Positions 9,055-18,445 are shown, counted from the first letter of the stretch. The stretch is DNA of 64,000 nt from Paraburkholderia phytofirmans OLGA172 (GCF_001634365.1 NZ_CP014578.1:1922001-1986000), one strand, 5' to 3'. Program-made: numbers and translations. Notes: generated by a model not told the origin, from the letters alone.

Positions 9055-10275
9055 TTAGGCGTGCGTTGCGACCTGTTTCGCCGACTGCGTCATGTCGATG
9101 CCACGGCGTTCGCGGCTGAACGGAATCAGCACGGCGATCAACACCGCCACGATACCGATCACAACTGCCATGATCAGCGCGTAGTTGTTGCCGTGCGCTT
9201 CGGCGGCGCTCGCTTGCAGCGGTCCGTTCACTGACGCGATCAGATTGCCGAGTTGATACACGAGGCCCGGGAACGTCGCGCGAATTTCATCGGGCGAGAT
9301 TTCGTTCAGGTGCACCGGAATCACACCCCATGCGCCCTGAACGGAGATCTGCATCAGGAAGGCACCGGCCGCGAGCAGCACAGGCGTGGACGAGAAAGCC
9401 CAAAGCGGCAACACCGGCAACGCGATCAGGGCGGCGATGAAGATCGCGCGCTTGCGGCCGATCTTCTCCGAAATGAAACCGAAGAACAGACCGCCGCAGA
9501 TCGCGCCGATGTTCAGCGTGATCGTGATCCACGACACGGTATGCGCGTCGAACCCATGTTGCACGCGCAGGAAGGTCGGATACAGATCCTGTGAACCGTG
9601 TGAAAAGAAGTTGAACGCGGTCATCAGCACGATCGCGTAGAGCGACAAGCCGATGTTCTGCTTGAGCGTGGCGACGAGACCCAGATGCGCTTTCTTCTCG
9701 AGCGTCTTGAAAGCCGGTGACTCCGGCACGTGCGCACGCACATACAGCACGAGCAAGGCCGGCAGCACGCCCACGAAGAACATGCCGCGCCAGCCGATGT
9801 ATTGATAGAAGACGCCGAACACGACGGAGGCGAGCAGGTAGCCGCTCGGATAACCGGCCTGCAGGAGACCCGAAACGATGCCGCGCGATTTCGGCGGCAC
9901 GGTTTCCATCGTCAGTGCGCCGCCCACACCCCATTCGCCGCCCATCGCGATGCCGAACAGGGCGCGCAGCACGAGCAGGGTGGTCAGGTTGGGTGAAAAG
10001 CCGGACAGCAATTCCAGCAGCGAGAAGCACGCGATGTTGATCATCAGCGTGGGACGACGGCCGTATTTGTCGGCGAGCCAGCCGAAAATCAATGCGCCGA
10101 GCGGACGCATGATCAGGGTCAGCATAATGCCGAAGGCAACCGTGGGGATTGTTGTATTGAACTCCGCCGCGATATCTTTCAATACGAACACCATTAGAAA
10201 GAAATCGAATGCGTCCAGGGTCCAGCCCAGGTAGGCGGCGATCGTGACGTTTCTCTGTTCCCGTGTCCAACTCAT
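9055..10275 (-). CDS. MFS transporter, SHS-like (carboxylate:H+ symporter)
   Basis: 406-residue inner-membrane protein with about 12 hydrophobic segments. The start YLGWTLDAFDFFLMVFVLKD is the pattern of the sialate:H+/lactate (SHS, JEN/NanT-like) family, and the A-loop GWLADKYGRRPTLM and GISEKIGRKRAIF-like repeat (FGFISEKIGRKRA) mark the two MFS halves. Start ATG preceded by AGGAGAACAATCA. It is monocistronic as far as visible and followed by the terminator at 8781-8818. A monocarboxylate such as lactate or pyruvate is a plausible substrate; a fatty-acid or dicarboxylate role cannot be excluded. Confidence 0.85.
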   Translation of the reverse strand: MSWTREQRNVTIAAYLGWTLDAFDFFLMVFVLKDIAAEFNTTIPTVAFGIMLTLIMRPLGALIFGWLADKYGRRPTLMINIACFSLLELLSGFSPNLTTLLVLRALFGIAMGGEWGVGGALTMETVPPKSRGIVSGLLQAGYPSGYLLASVVFGVFYQYIGWRGMFFVGVLPALLVLYVRAHVPESPAFKTLEKKAHLGLVATLKQNIGLSLYAIVLMTAFNFFSHGSQDLYPTFLRVQHGFDAHTVSWITITLNIGAICGGLFFGFISEKIGRKRAIFIAALIALPVLPLWAFSSTPVLLAAGAFLMQISVQGAWGVIPVHLNEISPDEIRATFPGLVYQLGNLIASVNGPLQASAAEAHGNNYALIMAVVIGIVAVLIAVLIPFSRERRGIDMTQSAKQVATHA

Positions 10276-10763
10276 TGATTGTTCTCCTGACTCTCCGATA
10301 ACCCGTGTTCGACGACGGGTGGCTCTGCAGCCCCATGCGCCCTGTGCTCTGGGCTTCGAGCGAGTGTACGCCGAGCGTTAAACGCTTGCATGATTGAAGC
10401 CGCGTTTATCCGTATTAATCCCTGGAGCGAGTTTCATGCTGAATCTCGCTGCATGGGGAATGTTTGGGTAATGTAATTATCGTATTGATCTAGTTTGCTA
10501 TATTGTTTGTTATTTGTAATGTTGGTTTGCATCCGCGAGTGGTAATCCTCTCAATCCGGCTTCAGGGTTGAGCGTGCGGGTTCCTGTTCCATCGCGGCAT
10601 TCCGCGTTCGTGCTGTGGCCGAGCAGTAGTTCACGCCTGGCCGGCACCTATGACAAAATAGGCCATCGACGGCCACGCCAGTGCAAGAGCCGTTAACTGA
10701 GAATGAGAACTGACTGAGAACTGAGCGACAACTGAGCGACAACTGCGTGGCAACTGCGAACCC
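10276..10763. other. AT-rich divergent intergenic region
   Basis: 488 bp between the divergent MFS and AraC genes. Positions 10465-10535 are clearly more AT-rich than the surroundings, with TTGATC and TATATT blocks, and are the best place for promoters. No complete gene is seen. The 11-bp phased repeats lie at its right end. Confidence 0.6.
10708..10758 (+). repeat. Four to five 11-bp direct repeats (AACTGAGCGAC type) before araC
   Basis: Units start at 10708, 10719, 10730, 10741 and 10752. The second and third are identical (AACTGAGCGAC); the others share AACTG and diverge after it. The 11-bp period is close to one helical turn. The array ends 6 bp before the TTG start of the AraC gene. Confidence 0.7.
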
Positions 10764-11762
10764 TTGAATCCCCTTTCCGCCACCGTACCCATATCGCTCG
10801 TCAACGGCTTCCTGGCCGGCGCTGACCAGGCTGCGGTTGTGCGTCTGGCCGGGCAAGCGGGGATCCCGCACGAGTTACTGCACGAGCCCGCAGCCCGTGT
10901 GACGCAGGAGCAGTTTTCCACGCTTTATCGCCTGCTGGCGAACGAACTCGACGACGAAATGCCGGGTATCTTCAGTCGGCCGTTGCGCAATGGGACACTG
11001 AAGTATCTTTGCCTGAGCCTCCTCGATGCGCCACGACTCGAGGTTGCGATGAATCGGTTCGGCCAGTTTTTTCACCTGATTCTCGACGAGTTCAGACTCG
11101 AATCGCGACGCGAAGGGGCTGTCTGCCGCGTTGAACTGGTGCCGAACCCAGACTACCCGGCCGTCAGCGTGCTGGGTCGCGAACTCGTGCTAAAACTCGC
11201 GCACGGGGTCGCCTCGTGGCTGGTTGGACAGAAGATTCCGCTGTCGGAAGTGGAGTTCGATTTTCCGCGCCCACCACGCGCGAGCGACTATCTCTATCTT
11301 TTTCCAGGGCCGGTGCAGTTTGGCCGCGCGCGCACCTTCATGTCGTTCGACGCCACGTACCTCGACATGCGCATCAGGCAACACAAAACCGACCTGAAAA
11401 CATTTCTTGCGCGCGCGCCGGAAGGCTGGATTTTCGTGTCGTTCGCGGAACAAATGGTCTGCCACCGCGTTCGCCAGTCTATTGCCGCTCGTCTTCCGAC
11501 GATTCCAACCATCGAAGTCGTGGCGCAGGACCTGCATTTTTCCGTCCGGACGCTGTGCCGCCGGTTGTCGGCTGAAGGGACGACGTTTCAGGCGATCAAG
11601 GACGAACTGCGGCGCGATCTTGCCATTCAGCGGCTCACGCGGTCGGCCGACGCGATCGGAATGATCGCCTATGACGTTGGCTTCGACGACCCGAGTGCGT
11701 TTCATCGGGCCTTCCGGCATTGGACCGGCAGCACGCCTCAAGCGTATCGCAAGATGGCGTGA
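10764..11762 (+). CDS. AraC-family transcriptional regulator with Arabinose_bd-type N-domain
   Basis: 332 residues. The N-terminal 180 or so match the Arabinose_bd type of sensor domain (FLAGADQAAVVRLAGQAGIP..., LCLSLLDAPRLEVAMNRFGQFF); the C-terminal 100 are two AraC helix-turn-helix motifs (VVAQDLHFSVRTLCRRLSAEG and IAYDVGFDDPSAFHRAFRHWTG). The only in-frame start before the conserved PISLVNGFL is TTG at 10764; no clear ribosome site precedes it, because the phased repeats occupy that place. The neighbouring downstream gene is an acyl-CoA dehydrogenase, so fatty-acid or lipid-related control is possible but unproven. Confidence 0.85.
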   Translation: MNPLSATVPISLVNGFLAGADQAAVVRLAGQAGIPHELLHEPAARVTQEQFSTLYRLLANELDDEMPGIFSRPLRNGTLKYLCLSLLDAPRLEVAMNRFGQFFHLILDEFRLESRREGAVCRVELVPNPDYPAVSVLGRELVLKLAHGVASWLVGQKIPLSEVEFDFPRPPRASDYLYLFPGPVQFGRARTFMSFDATYLDMRIRQHKTDLKTFLARAPEGWIFVSFAEQMVCHRVRQSIAARLPTIPTIEVVAQDLHFSVRTLCRRLSAEGTTFQAIKDELRRDLAIQRLTRSADAIGMIAYDVGFDDPSAFHRAFRHWTGSTPQAYRKMA

Positions 11763-11973
11763 GTCAGAACATCGACGTCCCGGTCAACGGCGTCCTGGCG
11801 TGACGCGAGCGAGCCGCGCGAAGCGGCAGCTTTTGTCAATGAATGGGCAGGTTTGGACATTGGGTGGGGCGGGCGAGGGCGCTACGATGCGGCATGTGGA
11901 TCGCGGCGTGCCGGAGTCAGTCCGTCACGGGACGCGTATCTGTGCCTGAAAACGTACCGTGAGGAGACACGCG

Positions 11974-13764
11974 ATGAGCTACACCGCGCCCGTAAAAGAC
12001 ATGCTGTTCGTGATGAAAGAATTGGCCGCGCTCGAAGACATCGCGACCTTGCCTGGCTTCGAAGACGCGAACCTCGACACGGCTCAGGCCGTGCTCGAAG
12101 AGTCGGCGAAACTGTGCGGCGAAGTGCTGGCGCCGCTGAACGTCGAAGGCGATCGCAATCCGAGCAGCTGGAAGGATGGCGTGGTCACCGCGACGCCCGG
12201 CTTCAAGGAGGCGTTCCGCCAGTTCGTGGAAGGCGGCTGGCAAGGCGTGCAGCATCCGCTCGACTACGACGGCCAGGGCCTGCCGAAGCTGATCGCGACA
12301 CCGTGCATCGAAATGCTCAATGCGTCGAACCTCTCGTTCGCGCTGTGTCCGCTGCTGACCGACGGCGCGATCGAAGCGCTGCTCACCGCCGGCACCGAAG
12401 CGCAAAAACAGACCTACGTGCCCAGGCTGATTTCCGGCGAGTGGACTGGCACGATGAACCTGACCGAGCCGCAGGCCGGTTCCGATCTCGCGCTGGTGCG
12501 CACGCGCGCCGAACCGCAAGGCGATGGTTCGTTCAAGCTGTTCGGCACCAAGATCTTCATTACGTGGGGCGAGCATGACATGGCGCAGAACATCGCCCAT
12601 CTCGTGCTGGCGCGCACCCCGAACGCACCGGAAGGCGTGAAGGGCATATCGCTCTTCATCGTGCCGAAGTTTCTCGTCAATGAAGACGGTTCGCTCGGCG
12701 AGCGTAACGATGTGCACTGCGTGTCGATCGAGCACAAGCTCGGCATCAAGGCGAGCCCCACCGCGGTGCTGCAGTTCGGCGACCACGGCGGCGCGATCGG
12801 TCATCTGATCGGCGAAGAAAATCGCGGCCTCGAGTACATGTTCATCATGATGAACGCGGCGCGTTTCGCGGTGGGCATGCAGGGCGTGGGCGTCTCGGAC
12901 CGGGCGTATCAGAAGGCCGTGGCGTACGCGAAGGATCGCGTGCAAAGCCGCCCGGTGGACGGCTCGGCGAAGCAATCGGTGGCAATCATCCAGCATCCGG
13001 ACGTGCGCCGCATGCTCGCGACGATGCGTGGCCTCACCGAAGCATCGCGCGCATTGGCGTATGTCGCCGCGGCTCACTGCGATATCGCGCATCGTCATCC
13101 TGACGAAGCAAAACGTGCCGGACATCAGGCGATCTACGAATACCTCGTGCCGATCGTGAAGGGCTGGAGCACGGAGCTGTCGATCGACGTGACGAGCCTC
13201 GGCGTGCAGGTGCACGGCGGCATGGGTTTCATCGAAGAAACGGGCGCCGCGCAGTACTACCGCGACGCGCGCATTCTGCCGATCTACGAAGGGACGACCG
13301 CGATCCAGGCCAACGACCTGATCGGCCGCAAGACTGTGCGCGACGGCGGCAAGGTGGCGAAGTCGCTGCTGGCCGGCGTAGCAGAAACGATCGAGGCGCT
13401 CGGCACGCAGCAGGGTGCGGCGTTCGAATCGATGAAGAAGTATCTGGCGCAAGGTCATCGCTCGCTCACCGCGGCGGTCGATTTCGTTGTTGCCAACACG
13501 AAGGACGATCCGAACGCGGTGTTCGCCGGCAGCGTGCCATATCTGAAGCTCGCGGGCATCGTGCTGGGCGGCTGGCAGATGGCGCGTGCGCTGCTCGTGG
13601 CGGCTGAAAAGCGCGCCGAAGATCCGTCGTTCTACGGCGCGAAGATCGCGACCGCGCAGTTCTATGCCGAGCATGTGCTGCCGCAGGCGTCGGCGCTCGA
13701 AGCGTCGATCGTTACCGCGAAGGGCGGGGAGAGTGTGCTGGCGCTGGCCGAAGACCAGTTCTGA
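11974..13764 (+). CDS. Acyl-CoA dehydrogenase, 596-residue FadE5-like form
   Basis: Flavin acyl-CoA dehydrogenase with the extended C-terminal domain. Start ATG preceded by GAGGAGACACGCG. The order is an N-terminal segment specific to this subfamily (MSYTAPVKDMLFVM), N-domain, the FAD-binding MNLTEPQAGSDLALVRTRAE and FGTKIFITWGEHDM, then the alpha domain with GVQVHGGMGFIEETGAAQYYRDARILPIYEGTTAIQ split across residues 410-450, where the Glu of YEGTTAIQ is the catalytic base. The C-terminal 150 residues are the extra domain of the FadE5/DmdC-like group. It is separated from the AraC gene by 211 bp and followed by gene remnants, suggesting its former partners were lost. Confidence 0.93.
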   Translation: MSYTAPVKDMLFVMKELAALEDIATLPGFEDANLDTAQAVLEESAKLCGEVLAPLNVEGDRNPSSWKDGVVTATPGFKEAFRQFVEGGWQGVQHPLDYDGQGLPKLIATPCIEMLNASNLSFALCPLLTDGAIEALLTAGTEAQKQTYVPRLISGEWTGTMNLTEPQAGSDLALVRTRAEPQGDGSFKLFGTKIFITWGEHDMAQNIAHLVLARTPNAPEGVKGISLFIVPKFLVNEDGSLGERNDVHCVSIEHKLGIKASPTAVLQFGDHGGAIGHLIGEENRGLEYMFIMMNAARFAVGMQGVGVSDRAYQKAVAYAKDRVQSRPVDGSAKQSVAIIQHPDVRRMLATMRGLTEASRALAYVAAAHCDIAHRHPDEAKRAGHQAIYEYLVPIVKGWSTELSIDVTSLGVQVHGGMGFIEETGAAQYYRDARILPIYEGTTAIQANDLIGRKTVRDGGKVAKSLLAGVAETIEALGTQQGAAFESMKKYLAQGHRSLTAAVDFVVANTKDDPNAVFAGSVPYLKLAGIVLGGWQMARALLVAAEKRAEDPSFYGAKIATAQFYAEHVLPQASALEASIVTAKGGESVLALAEDQF

Positions 13765-13811
13765 CTGAGGGATCTCACATCAATGACCCCCGCAAGTCTC
13801 ATTGAGCAAGC

Positions 13812-13907
13812 GTGCACTGCAAGACCTGCGACATCAAGGACCCGACCCAGAACATCGTCTGGGTGACGCCTGAGGGCGGCGGTGGGCCGAATTACCCGAA
13901 TATGTGA
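13812..13907 (+). pseudogene. Remnant of ETF-ubiquinone oxidoreductase 3' end
   Basis: An open stretch of about 31 codons encodes [14 protein letters not shown], then [16 protein letters not shown] and a stop. This is the hallmark C-terminus of electron-transfer flavoprotein-ubiquinone oxidoreductase, including two of the 4Fe-4S cysteines. An in-frame TGA three codons upstream and the absence of the remaining 500 or so residues show it is a fragment. ETF-QO takes electrons from acyl-CoA dehydrogenases, so it is a relic of a functional partner of the gene before it. Confidence 0.85.
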
Positions 13908-13967
13908 CCTGCGAAACGGACTCGAAAGCCGTCGAAGCAGGCTTGCACATTAAAAAAGGAATCCGAA

Positions 13968-14324
13968 ATTAAAAGAGAAGTCGTCGTTGTGAGCGGAGTT
14001 CGCACTCCCATCGGCTAGTTCGGAGGTAGCCTGAAAGATATCGCCCCGACGGAACCGGGTTCGCTTGTCGTGCACGAGGCGCTGGCGCGTGCTGACGTTG
14101 GTGGCGATCAGGTCGGCCACGTCGTCTTCGGGAATGTCATCGCGACCGAGCCGAAGAACCTGTATCTGGCCCGCGTCGCGGCGCTCAACGCAGGTGTGTC
14201 CGAGGCAACGCCGGGCTTTACGGCGAACCGTCTCTGTGGCTCGGGCCTGCAGGCGATCATCTCCGCCGCGCAAACAATCTTGCTGGTCTACGCAGACATC
14301 GCGATTGGCGGTCCCATCCAGTAG
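13968..14324 (+). pseudogene. Remnant of acetyl-CoA acetyltransferase (thiolase) 5' end
   Basis: Reads KREVVVVSGVRTPIG, stop (TAG), FGGSLKDIAPTE and on to FTANRLCGSGLQAIISAAQ and IAIGGPIQ, stop. This is the first 118 or so residues of a BktB/PhaA-like thiolase, ending just before the usual ESMS segment. Three lesions are seen: the expected ATG is ATT (a good AAAGGA site precedes it by 7 bases), a premature TAG after PIG, and truncation. The nucleophilic cysteine region (NRLCGSGLQ) survives but the His and second Cys parts are missing. Confidence 0.85.
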
Positions 14325-14731
14325 TCGTCCACAACACAAGCATTCAGGTCAAAACATAGATGAATGTGCCGTGCGTCATTTACTATTGTCCGATCGCAGA
14401 CTAGGATTAATTGACCGTTTGGTTCTATCCGACTGCGGAAGTTTTAACCGAATCTATCCTCGGGCGGGCAGTGCCCGATTCCGCTGCTAGTCATTCACTG
14501 AATAAACAGAAGGATAATGCGCTGTCATGGAGACGACCCGACAGACCGCCCGTGAGGCAGGCCGGGGCCGCGCAATCACGAGGGAATCATGATTCTGCAT
14601 GCCCAGGCCACTTTGCAAGATCGGGTGGCGGCAACCGGCTTCCGGGTTATGGCGCATTGCATTTCGTCGAAATCCAGAGCGAATTTTTTCAGCACGTCAC
14701 CCGGCACCAGCCTTTGAGATGGAGTCCGGCC
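14325..14731. other. Intergenic stretch before the histidine kinase
   Basis: 407 bp without a supported gene. Two short open frames with ribosome-like leaders exist (an ATG near 14527 giving about 21 codons, and an ATG at 14589 giving about 43 codons), but neither shows recognisable sequence. The promoter of the two-component genes must be here. Confidence 0.5.
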
Positions 14732-16282
14732 ATGAGCATCGTCATGCCCGTGATAGTCGTGCTGGAAGCGACCATCATTCTGTGGTTGCTGGTGATGTTG
14801 GCGCGACGCCACGGGGCGGCGGCATCGATCGCCAGTATTAAACCGCTGGGTAGTTCTGCGCACGCAGAACGCGCTCTGGCCAGCCTGGACATGGTGTTTG
14901 CACGCATTGCGAGAACGGTGGTCGAGGCGGGTGGTGCTTCCCATTCACCGGTGAAAGCTGGTCCGTCACGCGACACCTGCGTGGAGGCTTCTCGCGTCGC
15001 GGAAGTGTCTGGTGTGACGGAAGCCGGCCAACGTGGGGCGCGCGCAGGGCATCCACCTGCAGGTGCACCCGGCGCGGCGGCTTCCGCGAGGGTGGTTCGC
15101 CGGGAGGCTTGTACGAGTGGCGGACGATCGATGGACATACCGCATGCTCAGGCCGCCGCTCCGGAACGAAAGAGCGGCGAGACGTGCTTTCGCGAAGCGC
15201 TTGCATTATTCCCGTTTGCGATTCTCATGCTGGGCGAGCGTGGCCGCATGGTCATGGTCAATCCGCAAGCTGCGAAGCTGTTTGGATACGAATGCGAAGA
15301 AATGATCGGCAGACCTGTTGAGTTGCTGGTGCCCGACCTGCATTTCGAAGGCAGCACGCCCTTTTGGACGGACAGGTTCGCGCTACCCGACGTGCGCGGC
15401 GCGGCGCCTTTGCAGGAATTATCCGCACGGCGCAAGGACGGCGTGGTGTTTCCCGTGGAAATAGGGCTGAATGCGTTTCGCTTCGACGACGATTGCATCA
15501 TGCTCGCTTTTGTCATCGACAGGACAGATCGCTATGAACTGCACCGAAACCGTCAGGAGCTCGCCCATCTGACGCGCGTCTCCACCATGGGGCAGCTCGC
15601 CTCTTCGCTCGCCCACGAGCTGAACCAGCCGCTCACCGCGATTCTGAGCAATGTGCAGGCAGCACAACGGTTCATGACCGCCGACCCGATCGACCTGGCG
15701 GAAGTGCGGGAAATCCTCAATGACATTGTTCAGGATGACTATCGTGCCAGCGAAGTGATTCGACGCATCCGCGCAATCGTCAAGAAGGGCGATCTTGACG
15801 TCGTGCCGCTCGATCTCGCGGGGGTGGTCCGCGACGTGATTCTGCTGGTGCACAGTGACGCGATCGTGCGAGGCACGCGTTTGAGGCTCGACATTGACGA
15901 CACCCTGCCGCCCGTGCGCGGCGACAGGGTGCAACTGCAGCAGGTCATGCTCAATCTTCTGCTCAACGCATTCGACGCGCTGAACGATGTGCCGCCCGTC
16001 GACCGGATGGTAGCGGTAACGCTCAAGCCTCAGGGTGGCGACATGGTGTGCATTGCGGTTCGCGACAACGGGCACGGATTGACAGCGGACAAGCTGGATA
16101 AGATCTTCAAGCCATTCTTCACATCAAAACCCCAGGGGCTCGGTTTGGGATTGTCGATCAGCCGCTCCATCATCGACATGCACCGCGGGCGACTCTGGGC
16201 CGAAAACAACACCGATCGAGGCGCGACCTTTTATGTCACGCTGCCCGCGAATGATGCGATGCAGCACGACGAGTCGCGATAA
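14732..16282 (+). CDS. PAS-domain sensor histidine kinase
   Basis: 516 residues from the ATG preceded by GGAGTCCGGCC. One N-terminal membrane segment (residues 6-24), a Pro/Ala/Gly-rich linker to about 150, a PAS domain (FREALALFPFAILML...FGYECEEMIGRPVELLVP, about 153-268), a dimerisation domain with His295 in SSLAHELNQPL, and an ATPase domain with N box NLLLNAFDAL, G1 box VRDNGHGL and G2 box GLGLGLSISRSI. The set resembles FixL/NodV/TodS-type kinases that sense a ligand or redox state via PAS. The response regulator starts 5 bp later. The long frame open upstream of the ATG is not needed for any domain. Confidence 0.93.
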   Translation: MSIVMPVIVVLEATIILWLLVMLARRHGAAASIASIKPLGSSAHAERALASLDMVFARIARTVVEAGGASHSPVKAGPSRDTCVEASRVAEVSGVTEAGQRGARAGHPPAGAPGAAASARVVRREACTSGGRSMDIPHAQAAAPERKSGETCFREALALFPFAILMLGERGRMVMVNPQAAKLFGYECEEMIGRPVELLVPDLHFEGSTPFWTDRFALPDVRGAAPLQELSARRKDGVVFPVEIGLNAFRFDDDCIMLAFVIDRTDRYELHRNRQELAHLTRVSTMGQLASSLAHELNQPLTAILSNVQAAQRFMTADPIDLAEVREILNDIVQDDYRASEVIRRIRAIVKKGDLDVVPLDLAGVVRDVILLVHSDAIVRGTRLRLDIDDTLPPVRGDRVQLQQVMLNLLLNAFDALNDVPPVDRMVAVTLKPQGGDMVCIAVRDNGHGLTADKLDKIFKPFFTSKPQGLGLGLSISRSIIDMHRGRLWAENNTDRGATFYVTLPANDAMQHDESR

Positions 16283-16287
16283 AGGCC

Positions 16288-16923
16288 ATGACACATTCTG
16301 ATCTGCTGGTGTTCGTCGTCGACGACGACGAGTCTGTGTGCCGAGCGTTCGCGCGTCTGATCCAGTTCGCTGGCTATCGGGTAGAGACATTCGGTTCGGC
16401 CCGCGCATTCCTGGACAGGATCCGTGCCGAAACCTGTCCGGCGTGTTTGATACTGGACATCCAGCTGCCGGACGTCAGCGGTCTGGAACTGCAGCGCGAA
16501 CTCAATGCGGCGATGCCTATCATTTTCATCACGGGGTATGGCGACATCCCCATGACGGTGGGCGCCATGAAAGCCGGGGCAACCGATTTCCTGCCGAAGC
16601 CGGTGCGTGATACGGATCTGCTTCGTGCAATCGACCAGGCGTTCGAACAGGTGGCGCAAACGCACGCAGTCCACCGCGAACTGGACGCGATCCGTCTGCG
16701 TGTCGGAAGACTGACACCTCGCGAGCGGCAAGTGATGGCGCTCGTCGTGAGCGGCCGTCTGAACAAGCAGGTCGCCGGCGAACTGGGCACGGTCGAAAAG
16801 ACAATCAAGGCTCACCGCGCGCGCGTCATGGCGAAAATGGAAGTCTCGTCGCTGGCCGAACTGGTCCGCGTCGCCGAAAAGGCCGGCCTCGGCACCGTTG
16901 CCGAAACACACGTATCGCACTAG
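16288..16923 (+). CDS. FixJ/NarL-type response regulator
   Basis: 211 residues: receiver domain (acidic VDDDES, phosphorylated Asp57 in LILDIQLPD, Thr/Gly in FITGYGDIP, Lys in FLPKPV) and a LuxR-type helix-turn-helix (LTPRERQVMALVVSGRLNKQVAGEL...EKTIKAHRARVM). FITGYGDIPMTVGAMKAGATDFL is the FixJ-subfamily pattern. It pairs with the kinase 5 bp upstream. It ends 38 bp from the convergent AraC gene, and the adjacent sulfatase cluster is a candidate target, but no binding site could be assigned. Confidence 0.93.
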   Translation: MTHSDLLVFVVDDDESVCRAFARLIQFAGYRVETFGSARAFLDRIRAETCPACLILDIQLPDVSGLELQRELNAAMPIIFITGYGDIPMTVGAMKAGATDFLPKPVRDTDLLRAIDQAFEQVAQTHAVHRELDAIRLRVGRLTPRERQVMALVVSGRLNKQVAGELGTVEKTIKAHRARVMAKMEVSSLAELVRVAEKAGLGTVAETHVSH

Positions 16924-16961
16924 GCCGCATGCTGGCGCGAACGGCGGACGGAAACAGAACT

Positions 16962-18008
16962 TCACGCGCTCTGTATCTTGGCTTCCTTGCGATAGTCGCT
17001 CGGTGAAACGCCTTCCCAACGTTTGAACGCGCGCGTGAAATTGCTCGAGTCGCTAAACCCTAGCAAGAACGTGATTTCGGTAATCGACAACGCCGATTGC
17101 TGTACATAGCTGGAGGCCAATTCCTTGCGTGTCGCGTCGAGCAGCTCATTAAAATTCGTATCGTGCTGCGAGAGCTTGAACTGCAAGGTGGTCGGACTGA
17201 TACACATGGCGCTGGCGACTTTGTCTCTCGAGCAGTCGCCATTGGGCAGATACTCAATGATTTTCTGCCGCACTGTGCTTACCACATCGTGTTTGTCGAG
17301 ACGGGCGATATAGCTGGTGGCGAGGTTGTCGTGCAATTGCGCCAGCTCAGCACACGCGCCGGTCAGCGGTTTTTGCAAATCCGGTTTCGAAAACACGAGT
17401 TCAGGTGCAGCCTGGTCAAAATCGACAGGTGAGCGAAATAGTTTCTCGTAGGGGCCGCCCCCTTCGCGCGGCATCGGGTGAGAGAACGCCACGCGGACCG
17501 GCTTGAAATCGGCGTGGTAGAGCTGGCGCATGGACAGCACGACAAAGCCCAGCAACGCATCTTCCGTCTCGGCGCACACGGGCACCAGCAGTTTCATGCG
17601 CAGCGAGACCTCGTCGCCGTTTTCAACAATGTTGATTTCGCAGGCCTGAGAAGCGAGTCTGAAGAATCGTTCCAGCCGTTGGCAGAATGCCATCAGGTTG
17701 GAACTGGCCGCGAGCGCGTAGCCGAGTGCGTGCAGATTCGAAACGTGAATGAACCTGGCGACCGTCAATCCGAAGTAGGGGTTGTGCGTCACGTCCACGC
17801 AGACCTTATACAGCCTGGCCATCGTGGCGACCGGGAGCCGCGTCATGGGATCGTTCTTCATCAGCGACGGCTGGACGCCGGCCGCATGAAAGATCCGGGC
17901 ACTATCGACTCCGCTGTGCTCGAGGGCGCGTGAAATTGCGAGCGCATAGCCACCGATCGTCGTGAGAACGGCGTCGCTGTCGGAGCGGGAGGCGGTGGCT
18001 CTCTGCAT
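16962..18008 (-). CDS. AraC-family regulator, probable activator of the divergent sulfatase cluster
   Basis: 348 residues with an Arabinose_bd-type N-domain (GGYALAISRALEHSGVDSARIFHAAGV) and a C-terminal AraC domain (VASAMCISPTTLQFKLSQ and ITFLLGFSDSSNFTRAFKRWEGVSPSDYR). The ATG at 18008 (MQRATASRS) is preferred over a TTG 12 bases upstream; neither has a strong ribosome site. It faces the sulfatase gene across a 437-bp gap, the usual arrangement for a pathway-specific activator, so its inducer is probably the sulfated substrate or an intermediate. This regulatory role is inference from position. Confidence 0.87.
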   Translation of the reverse strand: MQRATASRSDSDAVLTTIGGYALAISRALEHSGVDSARIFHAAGVQPSLMKNDPMTRLPVATMARLYKVCVDVTHNPYFGLTVARFIHVSNLHALGYALAASSNLMAFCQRLERFFRLASQACEINIVENGDEVSLRMKLLVPVCAETEDALLGFVVLSMRQLYHADFKPVRVAFSHPMPREGGGPYEKLFRSPVDFDQAAPELVFSKPDLQKPLTGACAELAQLHDNLATSYIARLDKHDVVSTVRQKIIEYLPNGDCSRDKVASAMCISPTTLQFKLSQHDTNFNELLDATRKELASSYVQQSALSITEITFLLGFSDSSNFTRAFKRWEGVSPSDYRKEAKIQSA

Positions 18009-18445
18009 GTTGGACGGCAATCATTGCTGGGCCGGCGTGCTGTGTGCGAGCGGCAGGCTGGCTGGGGGAGAAATGCGCTTGAGCGACGGTGTGGTCGCGT
18101 CGGTATCGCAATAGCGTAGCCGCGATTGCACTGCGAACTCCATCGGCGTAAATGCCAGGTCAGGAATCGTCACACGCGCGAACCGCCATTTGCACGAAGG
18201 TCAAAGCTCCCGATGGGCGTGTTGCGCGGCGTTCGCAAACCTCTTCCGTGCGTCTTACTTTCGCCCGGTGTTTACCCGCATCGAGCGCCAGGTTGCGCAC
18301 GGTGCACGCGCAAGACCACTGGATTGTCTTCAAAGACCAGCGCCGCGCGGGATGCCGTTCATAAAATGCCTCCGATTTGTCAATGACCCGCAGACCCGCG
18401 ATCCGGCGGCTGGCGTCACGTTTCAGTCCATGACAGGAGACCCTC
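18009..18445. other. Divergent promoter region between araC and sulfatase genes
   Basis: 437 bp with no supported coding sequence. It must carry the promoters for both directions. No convincing direct-repeat AraC operator was recognised by eye. Confidence 0.5.

Noticed and set aside
11917..13674. Long open frame (585 codons) on the minus strand opposite the acyl-CoA dehydrogenase.
   Set aside because: Arg/His/Gln-rich composition, no motifs, no ribosome site; the plus-strand gene has all dehydrogenase motifs.
14527..14717. Two tiny open frames with ribosome-like leaders before the histidine kinase.
   Set aside because: 21 and about 43 codons with no recognisable sequence; promoter region is a simpler reading.
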